This document shows, in pieces, positions 54,353-63,676 of a DNA stretch of 64,000 bases. The notes under the pieces are model-generated. The model saw only the letters and a program-made list of their open reading frames with translations. It was not told the DNA's origin and did not search any database. This DNA is from Xanthomonas bonasiae (GTDB taxonomy: Bacteria > Pseudomonadota > Gammaproteobacteria > Xanthomonadales > Xanthomonadaceae), in assembly GCF_017163705.1 (NCBI RefSeq), contig NZ_JAFIWB010000009.1, positions 1 through 64,000 on the forward strand. The letters run 5' to 3'. How positions within the stretch are numbered: position 1 is the first letter of the stretch; each line of letters opens with the position of its first letter. The translations under genes were made by a program, and so were the position numbers.

Positions 54353-55537
54353 ATGCCTATCGACTTTCCCACCCCCGACGCCGACGCGCTCGCCCACAGC
54401 GATCGATTGGCCGCGCATCTGCGCGCCGAGATCGCCGCCGGCGGCGGCGCGATTCCGTTCTCGCGCTTCATGGAGCTGGCGCTGTACGCGCCGGGCCTCG
54501 GCTACTACAGCGCCGGCAGCAGCAAGTTCGGCGAGGACGGCGACTTCGTCACCGCGCCGGAGCTGGGGCCGTTGTTCGCCGCCACCGTCTCCAACGCGCT
54601 GGCCCCGGTGCTGCAGCAGCTCGGGCCGCAGGCGCGGATGCTGGAAGTGGGCGGCGGCAGCGGCGCGTTCGCCGAGGTGATGCTCAAGCGCCTGCTGGCG
54701 CTGGACGCGTTGCCCGAGCGCTACGCCATCCTCGAGCCCAGCGCCGACCTGCGCGAACGCCAGCGCGCGCGCCTGCAGCGCGCGCTGATCCCGCCGGTGT
54801 TCGACCTGGTGGAGTGGCTGGACCGGCCGTTCGAGGACGACTGGAACGGCGTGCTGTTCGCCAACGAGGTGATCGACGCGCTGCCGACGCCGCGCTTCAC
54901 CCTGCGCGACGGCGAGGTATTCGAGGAAACCGTGACCCTGGACGGCGAAGGCCGCTTCCGCCGCGGCGAGCAGCCGGCCGATCCGCTGCTGGCGGCGGCG
55001 GTGCGGCATGTCGAACGCTATCTGCAAACGCCGTTCGCCGATGGCTACCGCTCCGAGCTGCTGCCGCAGCTGCCGTACTGGATCCAGGCGGTGGCCGGCG
55101 GCCTGCGCAGCGGCGCGATGCTGTTCGTCGACTACGGCTATCCGCGCGGCGAGTTCTACCTGCCGCAGCGCGACGACGGCACCCTGCGCGCGTTCTACCG
55201 GCACCGCACCCATGCCGATCCCTATCTGTGGCCGGGCCTGCAGGACCTGACCGCGTCGGTGGACTTCACCGCGCTGGCCGAGGCCGGCACCGGCGCCGGT
55301 TTCGAACTGGGCGGCTACTGCACCCAGGCCAGCTTCCTGCTCGGCAACGGCCTGGATGCGCTGCTGGCCGAGGCCGAGGCGCGCAGCGACGAACGCGGCC
55401 GCCTGCGCCTGCGCGAGCAGGTGAAGCGCTTGACCCTGCCCAGCGAAATGGGCGAGCGCTTCCAGGTGATGGGCTTCGAACGCGATGTGTCGCTGGCGCC
55501 GGCGTTCCTGGTCGGCGACCTGACCTGGCGGCTGTGA
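54353..55537 (+). CDS. MidA/NDUFAF7-type SAM-dependent protein arginine methyltransferase
   Basis: 394 aa. DUF185 signatures are GGAIPFSRFMELALYAPGLGYYSAG, FVTAPELGPLFA and LEVGGGSGAFAEVML (SAM motif), then NEVIDALPTPRF and FVDYGYPRGEFY. The mitochondrial homologue methylates an arginine of complex I subunit NDUFS2; the bacterial role is likely similar but unproven. The stop overlaps the start of the VanZ-like gene, so they are translationally coupled. Confidence 0.92.
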   Translation: MPIDFPTPDADALAHSDRLAAHLRAEIAAGGGAIPFSRFMELALYAPGLGYYSAGSSKFGEDGDFVTAPELGPLFAATVSNALAPVLQQLGPQARMLEVGGGSGAFAEVMLKRLLALDALPERYAILEPSADLRERQRARLQRALIPPVFDLVEWLDRPFEDDWNGVLFANEVIDALPTPRFTLRDGEVFEETVTLDGEGRFRRGEQPADPLLAAAVRHVERYLQTPFADGYRSELLPQLPYWIQAVAGGLRSGAMLFVDYGYPRGEFYLPQRDDGTLRAFYRHRTHADPYLWPGLQDLTASVDFTALAEAGTGAGFELGGYCTQASFLLGNGLDALLAEAEARSDERGRLRLREQVKRLTLPSEMGERFQVMGFERDVSLAPAFLVGDLTWRL

Positions 55538-55944
55538 TGGCGGCGATCCGCGCATTCCGCCGGCCCTGGCTGTGGCTGGGGCTGTGGTGGCTGGGCGTGC
55601 TGGTGCTGATCTATGTATGCATGATGCCGCACCCGCCGCAGCTGTCCGACCTGCCGGACACCGACAAGGCCGAGCATTTCACCGCCTACCTGCTGCTCGC
55701 GGCAGGCGCGGTGCAGGTCTACGCCGGGCCGCGCGCCTGGCGTTGGGCGGCGCTGGGCCTGCTGTTGCTCGGCATCGGCATCGAGTTCGCGCAGGGCGCA
55801 TGGACCACCACGCGTTCGGCCGATCCGTTCGACGCGCTGGCCGACGCGCTGGGCGTGGCGGCGGGCATGGCCACCGCGCTGACCCCGCTGCGCGATCTGC
55901 TGTGGCGGTTGGAAACCGGGGCGGGGCGGCGCCGCCGCGGCTGA
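55537..55944 (+). CDS. VanZ-family small membrane protein
   Basis: 135 aa with about four membrane helices. It has the VanZ pattern: KAEHFTAYLLLA (DKxxHFxAY) in the first half and GIEFAQGAWTTTRSADPFDALADALGVAAG in the second. The start overlaps the midA-type stop by one base (TGATG). Family function is poorly known; some members affect glycopeptide susceptibility. The ending is Arg-rich. Confidence 0.88.
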   Translation: MAAIRAFRRPWLWLGLWWLGVLVLIYVCMMPHPPQLSDLPDTDKAEHFTAYLLLAAGAVQVYAGPRAWRWAALGLLLLGIGIEFAQGAWTTTRSADPFDALADALGVAAGMATALTPLRDLLWRLETGAGRRRRG

Positions 55945-56172
55945 TGCCCGGTTTCGCTTCGCGCGCGCCGTGCCGCCGGCCCGGCGCCGCGGTCTACGCC
56001 ATCGGCCAAGATGCGGTTTCCCCGGTGGCGGTGCCGGCGCGCGCGCAGCGCCTGGCCTAGAGTGCGTCGGCCCGCGCAGTGCCCGGGCCGCCGCGCGGCG
56101 CACCGCGCACCTTGCGCATGGCCGGCGGCCGCACGCCAGCGGCCGGCGCCGCCTTCGCCGAGGAGAATCCCC

Positions 56173-56883
56173 ATGCCGACACGTCGCGCCCGCGCCTTGT
56201 GCAGCACCACCCTGTTCGCCGGGCTGTGCCTGGCCGCCATCGCCACCCCTGCCGCTGCCGCCTGGGACGGGATCTGCAACGGCACTGCGACCTATACCGG
56301 TTCCGGCTACTCCGGCGGCGCGGTGCTGCTGGATCCGATCCCGGCCGATGCGATGATCACCGCGCTGAACCCGGCGCAGATGAACTACGGCGGCGTCTCC
56401 GCCGCGCTGGCCGGCGCCTATCTGCAGGTGCAGGGGCCGCGCGGCACCGCCACGGTCTACGTCACCGACCTGTATCCGGAGGGCGGCGATTGCGGCCTGG
56501 ACCTGTCGCCCAATGCCTTCGCCGCGATCGGCGACATGAGTGCCGGGCATCTCGCGATCAGCTGGAAGGTGGTCGCCGCGCCGATCGATGGCAACGTGGT
56601 GTACCGGATCAAGGAAGGCAGTTCGCAGTACTGGGCCGCGATCCAGGTGCGCAATCACCTGTACCCGGTGGTCAAGTTCGAATACAAGAAGGACGGCGCT
56701 TGGGTCAGCCTGCCGAAGATGCCGTACAACCATTTCGTCGGCGAGCAGGTGGGCGCGCAATTGCTGGAGATCCGCCTCACCGACATCCGCGGCCAGGTGG
56801 TGACCGACACGTTGTCGGCGTTGCCGAGCCAGGGCGACAAGGGCGTGTATTTCGTCGAGGGCCATGTGCAGTTCGCCAAGTGA
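56173..56883 (+). CDS. bacterial expansin (EXLX/YoaJ type)
   Basis: 236 aa. The start follows GAGGAGAATCCCC. Signal peptide (ATPAAAA). Domain 1 carries GTATYTGSGYSGGAVLLDPIP and the catalytic-type Asp in YVTDLYPEG. Domain 2 carries EGSSQYWAAIQVRNHLYPVVKFEYKKDGAW and ends GHVQFAK. Against Bacillus EXLX1 as I recall it, two of three aromatic cellulose-binding residues are kept and the first Trp is Tyr. Expansins loosen plant cell wall cellulose-xyloglucan contacts without hydrolysis. No cellulase or dockerin module is fused. Confidence 0.93.
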   Translation: MPTRRARALCSTTLFAGLCLAAIATPAAAAWDGICNGTATYTGSGYSGGAVLLDPIPADAMITALNPAQMNYGGVSAALAGAYLQVQGPRGTATVYVTDLYPEGGDCGLDLSPNAFAAIGDMSAGHLAISWKVVAAPIDGNVVYRIKEGSSQYWAAIQVRNHLYPVVKFEYKKDGAWVSLPKMPYNHFVGEQVGAQLLEIRLTDIRGQVVTDTLSALPSQGDKGVYFVEGHVQFAK

Positions 56884-56981
56884 GTGGCGGCGTGGCGCGG
56901 ACTGGCGCGTTGCGCCGTCGCCGGAGCGACGACGGGGAGCGGCGCCTGCGGGAGCGGCGCCGGATAGCCTGCTGAATTCAT

Positions 56982-57063
56982 TGTAGGAGCGGCTTCAGCC
57001 GCGACCGGCAGCATGGGGCAATTGCGGACGCCCCGCGCGGTCGCGGCTGAAGCCGCTCCTACA
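56982..57063. repeat. family A hairpin between expansin and TonB receptor genes
   Basis: GGAGCGGCTTCAGCCGCGAC at about 56987-57006 and its inverse at 57040-57063, with about 33 bp between that also hold a CATGGGGC/GCCCCGCG pairing. It sits in the convergent gap. Confidence 0.87.
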
Positions 57064-57103
57064 GAAAGCGTGGTTCCGGCTGCAGCCGAGCGCCGGATCG
57101 CGC

Positions 57104-59734
57104 TCAGAACTTGAAGTGCAGCGTGGCCATGTAGCGGCGGCCGTTCTTGTAGCGTCCGGCCGGGTGGTCCTTGTCGCCCAGGTACTGGAAGTAGTCCTCG
57201 TCCAGCAGGTTCTGCGCGTCCACCTGCAGCGACCACTGTTCGCTGATCGCATAGCCGATGCTCGCGCCCAGGTCGGTGTAGTCGTCGACGCTGGCCGGCG
57301 CGGCGCCGGCGACGTAGCCGCCGGCCAGATAGCTGTCGCGCCAGTTCAGGCTGATGCGCGCGTTCCACGGCCCCTTCTCGTAGTACGGGCTGAAGGCCAC
57401 GCTGTTGCGCGACTGGTAGGGCAGGCGGTCGCCGGTGTTGTTCTCGCCGTTGGCATAGGTGTAGTTGGCGGTCAGGCCGAAGCCGCTGCTGCCGAACGGT
57501 TGCTGGTAGGCGAGGGTGAAGCCCTTGACCTTGCCGTCGCCGGCGTTGCGCGGGCGCTGGATGCTGTAGTCGCAGTAGCCGTCGGCGGTGCAGCCGTTGC
57601 TGCCGAGCATCTGCGCCCAGGTCTGCGGCGAGGTGTCGCGGATCGAGTTGTACTGGCGTTCGATCGTTGCCGAGGTGTCGATGTAGTTGTCGATCTTCTT
57701 GTAGAACAGCGACCAGGCCACCACCGCCTGCTGCGCGAAGTAGTACTCGGCCGACAGGTTGAAGTTCCACGATTCGTACGGCGACAGCGCCGCGTTGCCG
57801 CCGCTGCCGGTGAGCGTGGTGTCGTTCAAGAAGGTGTTGTTGACCATCTGGTTGTACGGCGCCCAGGCGATCACCTTGCCCGCGGCGAAGCGGAACACCC
57901 AGTCGGTGTCGGTGTCGTAGGCCAGGTTCAACGACGGCAGCAGGAAGTTCTCCTTTCTGGTGCGGGTCTGCCACTTGCTGTCCAGGTCGTCCAGCGTCGG
58001 CGTGCCGCTGTAGACGAAGCCGCTGCCCTCGGTCTTGGAATCCACGTAGCGCACGCCGAGGTTGCCGCGCAGGCCGCCGTTGGAGAAGTTCAGCTGCACG
58101 TAGGCGGCGTTGTTGGTCTGCTGCAGCGCCCAGCTGTTGTTGAGGTAGCTGGCCGGGTCGGGATTGGCGTAGTCCACCGGGCTGTTGCGGATCCAGTCGA
58201 TGACGTTGCCGCGCCCCGCCTGCACGTGTTGGCCTTGATCGGGATAGAAGCCCTGGATGTCGGTCAGGCCGATCGTGCCCACGTCGGCCAGGGTGCCGGG
58301 CGTGACGCCGCCGTACACGTTCAAGGTGAAGTCTTCATCGTGCTTGCCCTGGCGCACGCCGAACAGCAACTGGTTGAACACGCTGTCGAACTGCAGGTTG
58401 AAATCCAGCTGGGCGTAGCGGTCCTTGCTGTGCGTGGCGAAGATGCCGTTGTTGCCGAACCAGCCGCCGGCCGAGCCCCAGTTGGCCGGATCGCGCGCGC
58501 CGGCCTGATCGTCGAAGCGGATGCCGCGTTGCAGATCCCAGCTGAAGCCGCCGTTGTAGAACGGTTCGATGAAGTATTGCGACAGGTCCTTGTTGTCCGA
58601 CTTGCTCTGCCCGACCTGGCCGCTCACGCCCCAGCCTTCGCCGCGGAACGCGCCGCGCAGGTCGATGCCCTTGGTGACGACTTCCGACTGGCGCACGTTG
58701 TTGTCGTAGATCACCGTGCCGCCGCCGGCATTGGCGTTGGCGCCGGAATGGCCGCTGCCGACCACGCCGTTGCGCACGCTGCCGAGCGCGTCCACCGCGT
58801 CGATGGTGCCCTGGTTCCAGGTCAGGAAGCTGTACATCGACTGGTTGTAGTTGTCGAAGTTCTCCTTGATGTACAGGCCGCTGAGGTTGAACTCCAACGC
58901 ATCGCTGGGCTTGAGCTGCAGGTTGAGCACGGCGCTGTCGCGCTTGCGGTCCTGTTGGAACCAGGCCGCGTTGACCGAGTTGGGCACGTCCGCATCGGCG
59001 GGCACGCCGCCGGCGTTGGCGAAGGTCGCGGCCTTGGCGTAGCCGAACACTTCCATGCCCTGGCGATCGACGCGCTCCTCGTAGTGCTGCGCGGACACCG
59101 CGATGCCGAAGGTCTCCTGCGGGTTCTTCCAGCTGTACAGCAGCGAGGCGTTCGGCTTGCCCTCGCTGGCCTGCTGGCTGTAGCTGTAGCCGACCGAGCC
59201 GGCGATCTCGTTGGCCTTCAGGTCCAGCGGTTGCCGGCTGTGCATCAGCACGGTGCCGCCGAGGCTGCCTTCGACCAGCCGCGCCTCGGAGGATTTGACG
59301 ATCTCCGCCCGCCCCAGGATCTGCGGCGACAGCAGGGTGTAGTCGAAACCGCGGTTGGGCTGCTCGCCGTACAGCCAGATCGCCTGCGCCACCGGGTGGC
59401 CGTCCAGGAACGACAGGTTGAGGCTGGGATCGGTGCCGTCGATGCTGACCCGCTCGCCCTGGCCGAAGCGGCGGTCGATGGTGACCCCGGGAATCTGCGC
59501 GAACGCTTCGGCGACGTTGGTGCTGGGGAACTTGCCGATGTCCTCGGCGGTGATCGCTTCGGACACGGTGACGTTGTTGCGTTTGGTGTCCAGCGATCTT
59601 TCCAGGCTGGCGCGGATGCCCACGACCTGGACGGCGTCCAGGTCGGTGGCATCGCCGCCGGCCTGCTGCGCCTGCGCGGCACAGGCCAGGGTGGCGAGGA
59701 TTGCTGCGGACAAGACGGAATGGCGGTATTGCAT
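57104..59734 (-). CDS. TonB-dependent receptor, TonB-Xanth-Caul type (A)
   Basis: 876 aa. The start at 59734 has a GAGGAGAG ribosome site; ATGs further upstream are before that site. Signal peptide (ACAAQAQQ), TonB-box-like DLDAVQVVGIRAS, plug with SEAITAEDIGKFPSTNVAEAFAQIPGVTID, and a beta-barrel ending in HFKF. Receptors of this class are often carbohydrate transporters in Xanthomonas and Caulobacter. The substrate is unknown. It is divergent from a second such receptor across a long regulatory region. Confidence 0.93.
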   Translation of the reverse strand: MQYRHSVLSAAILATLACAAQAQQAGGDATDLDAVQVVGIRASLERSLDTKRNNVTVSEAITAEDIGKFPSTNVAEAFAQIPGVTIDRRFGQGERVSIDGTDPSLNLSFLDGHPVAQAIWLYGEQPNRGFDYTLLSPQILGRAEIVKSSEARLVEGSLGGTVLMHSRQPLDLKANEIAGSVGYSYSQQASEGKPNASLLYSWKNPQETFGIAVSAQHYEERVDRQGMEVFGYAKAATFANAGGVPADADVPNSVNAAWFQQDRKRDSAVLNLQLKPSDALEFNLSGLYIKENFDNYNQSMYSFLTWNQGTIDAVDALGSVRNGVVGSGHSGANANAGGGTVIYDNNVRQSEVVTKGIDLRGAFRGEGWGVSGQVGQSKSDNKDLSQYFIEPFYNGGFSWDLQRGIRFDDQAGARDPANWGSAGGWFGNNGIFATHSKDRYAQLDFNLQFDSVFNQLLFGVRQGKHDEDFTLNVYGGVTPGTLADVGTIGLTDIQGFYPDQGQHVQAGRGNVIDWIRNSPVDYANPDPASYLNNSWALQQTNNAAYVQLNFSNGGLRGNLGVRYVDSKTEGSGFVYSGTPTLDDLDSKWQTRTRKENFLLPSLNLAYDTDTDWVFRFAAGKVIAWAPYNQMVNNTFLNDTTLTGSGGNAALSPYESWNFNLSAEYYFAQQAVVAWSLFYKKIDNYIDTSATIERQYNSIRDTSPQTWAQMLGSNGCTADGYCDYSIQRPRNAGDGKVKGFTLAYQQPFGSSGFGLTANYTYANGENNTGDRLPYQSRNSVAFSPYYEKGPWNARISLNWRDSYLAGGYVAGAAPASVDDYTDLGASIGYAISEQWSLQVDAQNLLDEDYFQYLGDKDHPAGRYKNGRRYMATLHFKF

Positions 59735-60574
59735 GATGTCTCTCCTCATCATTCAATGGGTCGACGCGGCGCGCGAGCGTTGCGCTGCGTGCCGGCTCTG
59801 CCTGTTGCCTTACTGCCTGCGGTGCTGATGCCTGCTGTGCTGCTGCGTGGGTGATGCGCGGTGTGGCTGGCTGGAGTCTTCCGGCGCTGGGGCCGCCGGT
59901 TTCGCTTGTGCGTGCAATGCCTGGTGCAACGTGCCGCCGTGGTGCGCGACGCGCTGCGTCAAGCTGTCGAGCTGAAACGATGCCGATGCGGCAGGGCGGC
60001 GCTGGCCACGGCGATGCCAGCCGCTGCGGCGGACAGCGGTATGCCGACCCCGGTGGCGAACAGGGCGTGCAACGGCGTGTGGTATTGCAATGGCGTGCCG
60101 AGTGCGGCACGCGACTCGCGCGTCAGGATCATTGCGATCACATGCCTCCCATGGCCCGCTTTTGCGCCGCGTATGCGCGGCCCCACCCCCGTGTGTGCCG
60201 ATTCTTACGAGGCTATGACAACGATGTCAAGTCTTGTCCGGAAAATTCGTCTGGTGCTGGTTTCGCCATGCGTAACGCCGGCCGGCGTCCCGCTGTCGCC
60301 ATCCGTGTTCGTCGAAACGCAGCTGCATCAACGGGTTATGCGGACCGCCGGGACGGCGGCGGCGGCGCGCAAATGAGAACGCGGCGCAGTCATGTCGCGG
60401 TGCACAAAATTGGTCTCATTCGTAGAATTGGTGCGACATAGGTATCGTGACAACGATGCGTGAAAGCGGACGCGCACAAAATATTTATGATCGACAAGTT
60501 TCTGATAATGAAAGATATTTTCTGGAGCGCGCAGCAAGTCCAGGCGCCATTTGCCGATTGTGGGTATTGCAGCG

Positions 60575-60603
60575 TTGACATAATCTTTCTAAGACCATAA
60601 GAA
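60575..60603 (+). promoter_or_regulatory. candidate promoter of the second TonB receptor gene
   Basis: Perfect -35 TTGACA at 60575-60580. A -10-like TAAGAA (or CATAAG shifted by two) lies about 15-17 bp downstream in an AT-rich patch. The predicted leader is about 255 bases. Confidence 0.5.
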
Positions 60604-60615
60604 TCGAAGCGCCTG

Positions 60616-60635
60616 GAATTGGTCTTTGCCAATTC
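60616..60635. promoter_or_regulatory. candidate operator palindrome
   Basis: Perfect 7-bp arms GAATTGG and CCAATTC with a 6-bp spacer (TCTTTG), just downstream of the predicted -10, a position where a bound repressor would block transcription. Confidence 0.5.
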
Positions 60636-60865
60636 GGGATCGATCAGTCCAGCAGCATGCAATCGCCCGCTCCGGGGTAGGGACGGGGACGCGCCTTGCG
60701 CACCACGAGGCGCCGCAACAGACAGCACGTTCCATCGACTCCGTGTCCGCACGGACGGCATCGCCCTGCGCGTCGCGTCGGGCGCAATGGAGGGTGCTGC
60801 CTGCCGATCGCTGCCGCTGGATGTCAGACGTGCCGTGCCGATCAGCCATCAACCAGGATAGCCCA

Positions 60866-63565
60866 ATGCCACATGCCGCCCGCTCCCGTCCGCACTGCTG
60901 TTCCCTGTCCGTCCTCGCCAGCGCCATCGCGTTCGGCCTGCTCAGTGCCGCAGCGCAGGCGCAGCAAGCGCCCGCATCCGATTCCATCTCCCAGCTCGAC
61001 ACGGTCACCGTCACCAGCTCCTACCAGAAGAGCCTGATCACCGCGCTGGACAACAAGCGCGAAGACGCGCGCATGACCGACGGCATCTCCTCCGAGGACA
61101 TCGGCAAGTTCCCGGCCGAGAACATCGCCGAGGCGATCCAGCGCATTCCCGGCGTGCAGATCTCCACCATCAACGGCCGCGGCTCGACCATCAGCATCCG
61201 CGGCCTGGGCCCGCAGTATTCGGCCACCACGATCAACGGCCAGACCATCAAGAGCGCCGATTTCACCGACGGTTTCCGCTACGACATCATCCAGCCGGAA
61301 GTGGCCGCGGCGATCGAGGTGATCAAGTCGCCGTCGGCGGACATGGATGCCGGCGGGCTGTCGGGCACGGTCAACATCGAGACGACCAAGCCGCTGGACT
61401 ACAAGGAGCGCAAGCTGATCCTGTCGGCGAAGGAGCAGTACTCCGAATTCGCCGGCGGCGCGCCGACGCCGAAGGCGGTGCTCACCTACATCGACCAGTT
61501 CCAGCTCGCCGATGGCGGCCAACTGGGCGTGTTCGTCAACGCCGGCTACCAGAAGCTCAAGGACCGCGCCGACTACCTGTGGATCGACCGCTGGTACACC
61601 CAGGACACCGACGACGGCACCCTGTACATCCCGCGCCGCCCGCGCTACCGCTCGATCGAGCGCGAGACCGATCGCAAGATGCTCACCGCCGGCCTGCAGT
61701 GGAAACCGAACGACCGGCTGGAGATGAACCTGACCGCGCTGTACTCGCAGGACAAGACCGACAACGACATGAATCAGTTGGTCTATTCCTTCGACCGCAA
61801 CTACCTCACCGTGCTGGAGACCAAGGACCTGACCGCGACCAAGGTGTCGGCGTCCAACTACTGGCTGGAGAACAACCGCCAGCTCGAGCGCCACGATCTC
61901 ACTTCGCAGCTGGTGACCTGGGACGCCAAGTGGAAGGGCGATGCGTGGACCTTCAGCGGCGTGGCCAACTACACCGAAGGCAAGACCGACGAGGACGAGC
62001 GCGCGGTGATCCTCGGTCGCCTGCCGTCGGCGACGCTGTTCGACATGTCCAATCCCGGCGCGATCTCGCTGACCACCGATGCCGACGCGAACGACGCCAG
62101 CGCCTGGGACCAGGCCAACCTGGTGCGCGACGAATACCCCAACGGCGCGATCACCAAGCTCAGCAACAAGGAATGGTCGCTGCAGTTCGATGCCGAACGC
62201 TACGTCGGCGCCGGCTTCCTGGACTCGGTGAAGTTCGGCACCAAGTTCCGCCGCGAGACCTTCGACCGCAACGTCTGGCGCCGCGATTTCCTGTACCTGA
62301 TCAACTCCGGCGCGGTCTCCGGCTACGCCATGTTCCCGGAACTGTCGGCGGCCAGCTCCAGCGTCAGCAACTTCCTCGACGGCAACCTGGCGTCGCAGAG
62401 CGGCTGGGTGGCGCCGGACGTGTACGCCTACGCCGACGCGCTGGCCGCCTCCGGCATCACCGTGCCGGTGCTGTTCGCGCCGCAGGCCAGCTACCACATC
62501 CGCAACGACATCTTTTCCGCCTACGCGCTGGCCAAGATCGATACCGAGGTCGGCAGCATGCGCCTGCGCGGCAACGTCGGCGTGCGCTACGAGAACACCA
62601 AGCGCACTACCGACACCTACCTGACCACCGCCTCGCAGTACAGCGAGGACGCCAACGAGGTGGTCGGCACCGAACGCGCGCCGTACGACTACCACAACTG
62701 GTTGCCGAGCCTGAACCTGGTGCTGGACATGCGCGAGGACCTGCTGCTGCGCTTCGCCGCCGGCAAGGTGTTGGTGCGGCCGATCCTGGACAGCAACACC
62801 GCCATCGCCACCACCATCTCCTCGGGCAGCAACACCGGCGGCACCACCACCTACGACGTGTCGCTGGGCCAGACCGACCTGAAGGCGCTGACCGCCGACC
62901 AGGCCGACCTCAGCCTGGAGTGGTACTACGGCCAGGGCGGCGGGCTGACCCTGGCCGGCTTCTGGAAGCAGGTCAAGAACGGTACCTTCAACAGCATCGT
63001 GTGCCCGACCACGTTCAACGGCGCGGCGCTGTCCAGCAACAGTTCCGGCGATTGCGTGGACGGCAGCGGCAACATCTACGAGATCACCGCCACCCGGAAC
63101 GATCCGAGCAAGGTCAAGATCAAGGGCTACGAGCTGGGCTGGACGCAATCGTTCGACGCGTGGCTGCCGATCCAGGGCTTCGGCCTGACCGCCAACTTCA
63201 CCCGGGTGCTCCCGCAGCGCGATACCGATTTCAAGATCCGCAACCTGTCGGAGAAGACCTGGAACGCCACCGGCTACTGGGAGAACGCAATGTTTTCCGC
63301 GCGGCTGTCGCTGAATCACCGCAGCGAGTACGAGCAGGACAGCAGCGACAGCTTCTTCGCCCGCGAAGGCCACACCATGAAGGCGCGCACCCAGCTCGAC
63401 GCGGTGCTCGGCTACCAGGCCACCGATACGCTCAGTTTCCAGCTCGGCGGGCTCAACCTGACCGACAAGAAGGAAGAGGCGTACAAGGACATCAGCAGCC
63501 GCTGGCAGATGACCGGCGTCACCGGCCGCAGCTTCTACGTGTCGATGCAGTGGGACATCCTGTGA
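60866..63565 (+). CDS. TonB-dependent receptor, TonB-Xanth-Caul type (B)
   Basis: 899 aa. The start at 60866 has AGGA ten bases upstream and yields a signal peptide (SAAAQAQQ). TonB-box-like QLDTVTVTSSYQKSL, plug with DGISSEDIGKFPAENIAEAIQRIPGVQIS and IRGLGPQYSATTINGQTI, and a large barrel ending in QWDIL. The two receptors share class but differ in sequence. A GH2-type exported enzyme begins 111 bp after the stop, which suggests uptake of a glycan fragment that this enzyme would process. Confidence 0.93.
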   Translation: MPHAARSRPHCCSLSVLASAIAFGLLSAAAQAQQAPASDSISQLDTVTVTSSYQKSLITALDNKREDARMTDGISSEDIGKFPAENIAEAIQRIPGVQISTINGRGSTISIRGLGPQYSATTINGQTIKSADFTDGFRYDIIQPEVAAAIEVIKSPSADMDAGGLSGTVNIETTKPLDYKERKLILSAKEQYSEFAGGAPTPKAVLTYIDQFQLADGGQLGVFVNAGYQKLKDRADYLWIDRWYTQDTDDGTLYIPRRPRYRSIERETDRKMLTAGLQWKPNDRLEMNLTALYSQDKTDNDMNQLVYSFDRNYLTVLETKDLTATKVSASNYWLENNRQLERHDLTSQLVTWDAKWKGDAWTFSGVANYTEGKTDEDERAVILGRLPSATLFDMSNPGAISLTTDADANDASAWDQANLVRDEYPNGAITKLSNKEWSLQFDAERYVGAGFLDSVKFGTKFRRETFDRNVWRRDFLYLINSGAVSGYAMFPELSAASSSVSNFLDGNLASQSGWVAPDVYAYADALAASGITVPVLFAPQASYHIRNDIFSAYALAKIDTEVGSMRLRGNVGVRYENTKRTTDTYLTTASQYSEDANEVVGTERAPYDYHNWLPSLNLVLDMREDLLLRFAAGKVLVRPILDSNTAIATTISSGSNTGGTTTYDVSLGQTDLKALTADQADLSLEWYYGQGGGLTLAGFWKQVKNGTFNSIVCPTTFNGAALSSNSSGDCVDGSGNIYEITATRNDPSKVKIKGYELGWTQSFDAWLPIQGFGLTANFTRVLPQRDTDFKIRNLSEKTWNATGYWENAMFSARLSLNHRSEYEQDSSDSFFAREGHTMKARTQLDAVLGYQATDTLSFQLGGLNLTDKKEEAYKDISSRWQMTGVTGRSFYVSMQWDIL

Positions 63566-63599
63566 GGGCGATGCGGTCGCTTGCAGGGTAGTCCGCAGC

Positions 63600-63628
63600 C
63601 TGCCCGGCGCCGCGGTGGCGCCGGGCAG
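63600..63628 (+). other. intercistronic hairpin
   Basis: Perfect 12-bp stem CTGCCCGGCGCC/GGCGCCGGGCAG with a 5-base loop. No T-run follows, so it may be an RNA-processing or stability element that sets the ratio of receptor to enzyme message. Confidence 0.7.
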
Positions 63629-63676
63629 GGCAACGTGGCCTATCCCGATCGCATTCACAGGTTCCAGGGCAAGCGC

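Larger units (their letters stand above)
59735..60865. promoter_or_regulatory. long divergent intergenic region between two TonB receptor genes
   Basis: 1131 bp without a credible gene; a 171-codon open frame at 59861-60376 has no signal or family likeness. The part 60400-60610 is clearly AT-richer than the rest. Motifs: TGACA-ACGA-TGTCA at 60216-60229 (perfect 5-bp arms around a central CG) and a half-degenerate copy TGACAACGATGCGT at 60448-60461, both of LacI-operator style. Half-site AATTGG recurs near 60408, 60425 and in the palindrome at 60616-60635. Binding proteins are unknown. Confidence 0.6.

Noticed and set aside
59861-60376. Possible 171-residue gene in the divergent TonB receptor spacer
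   Set aside because: No signal peptide, no domain, and its frame runs through operator-like sequence; more likely chance in GC-rich DNA.
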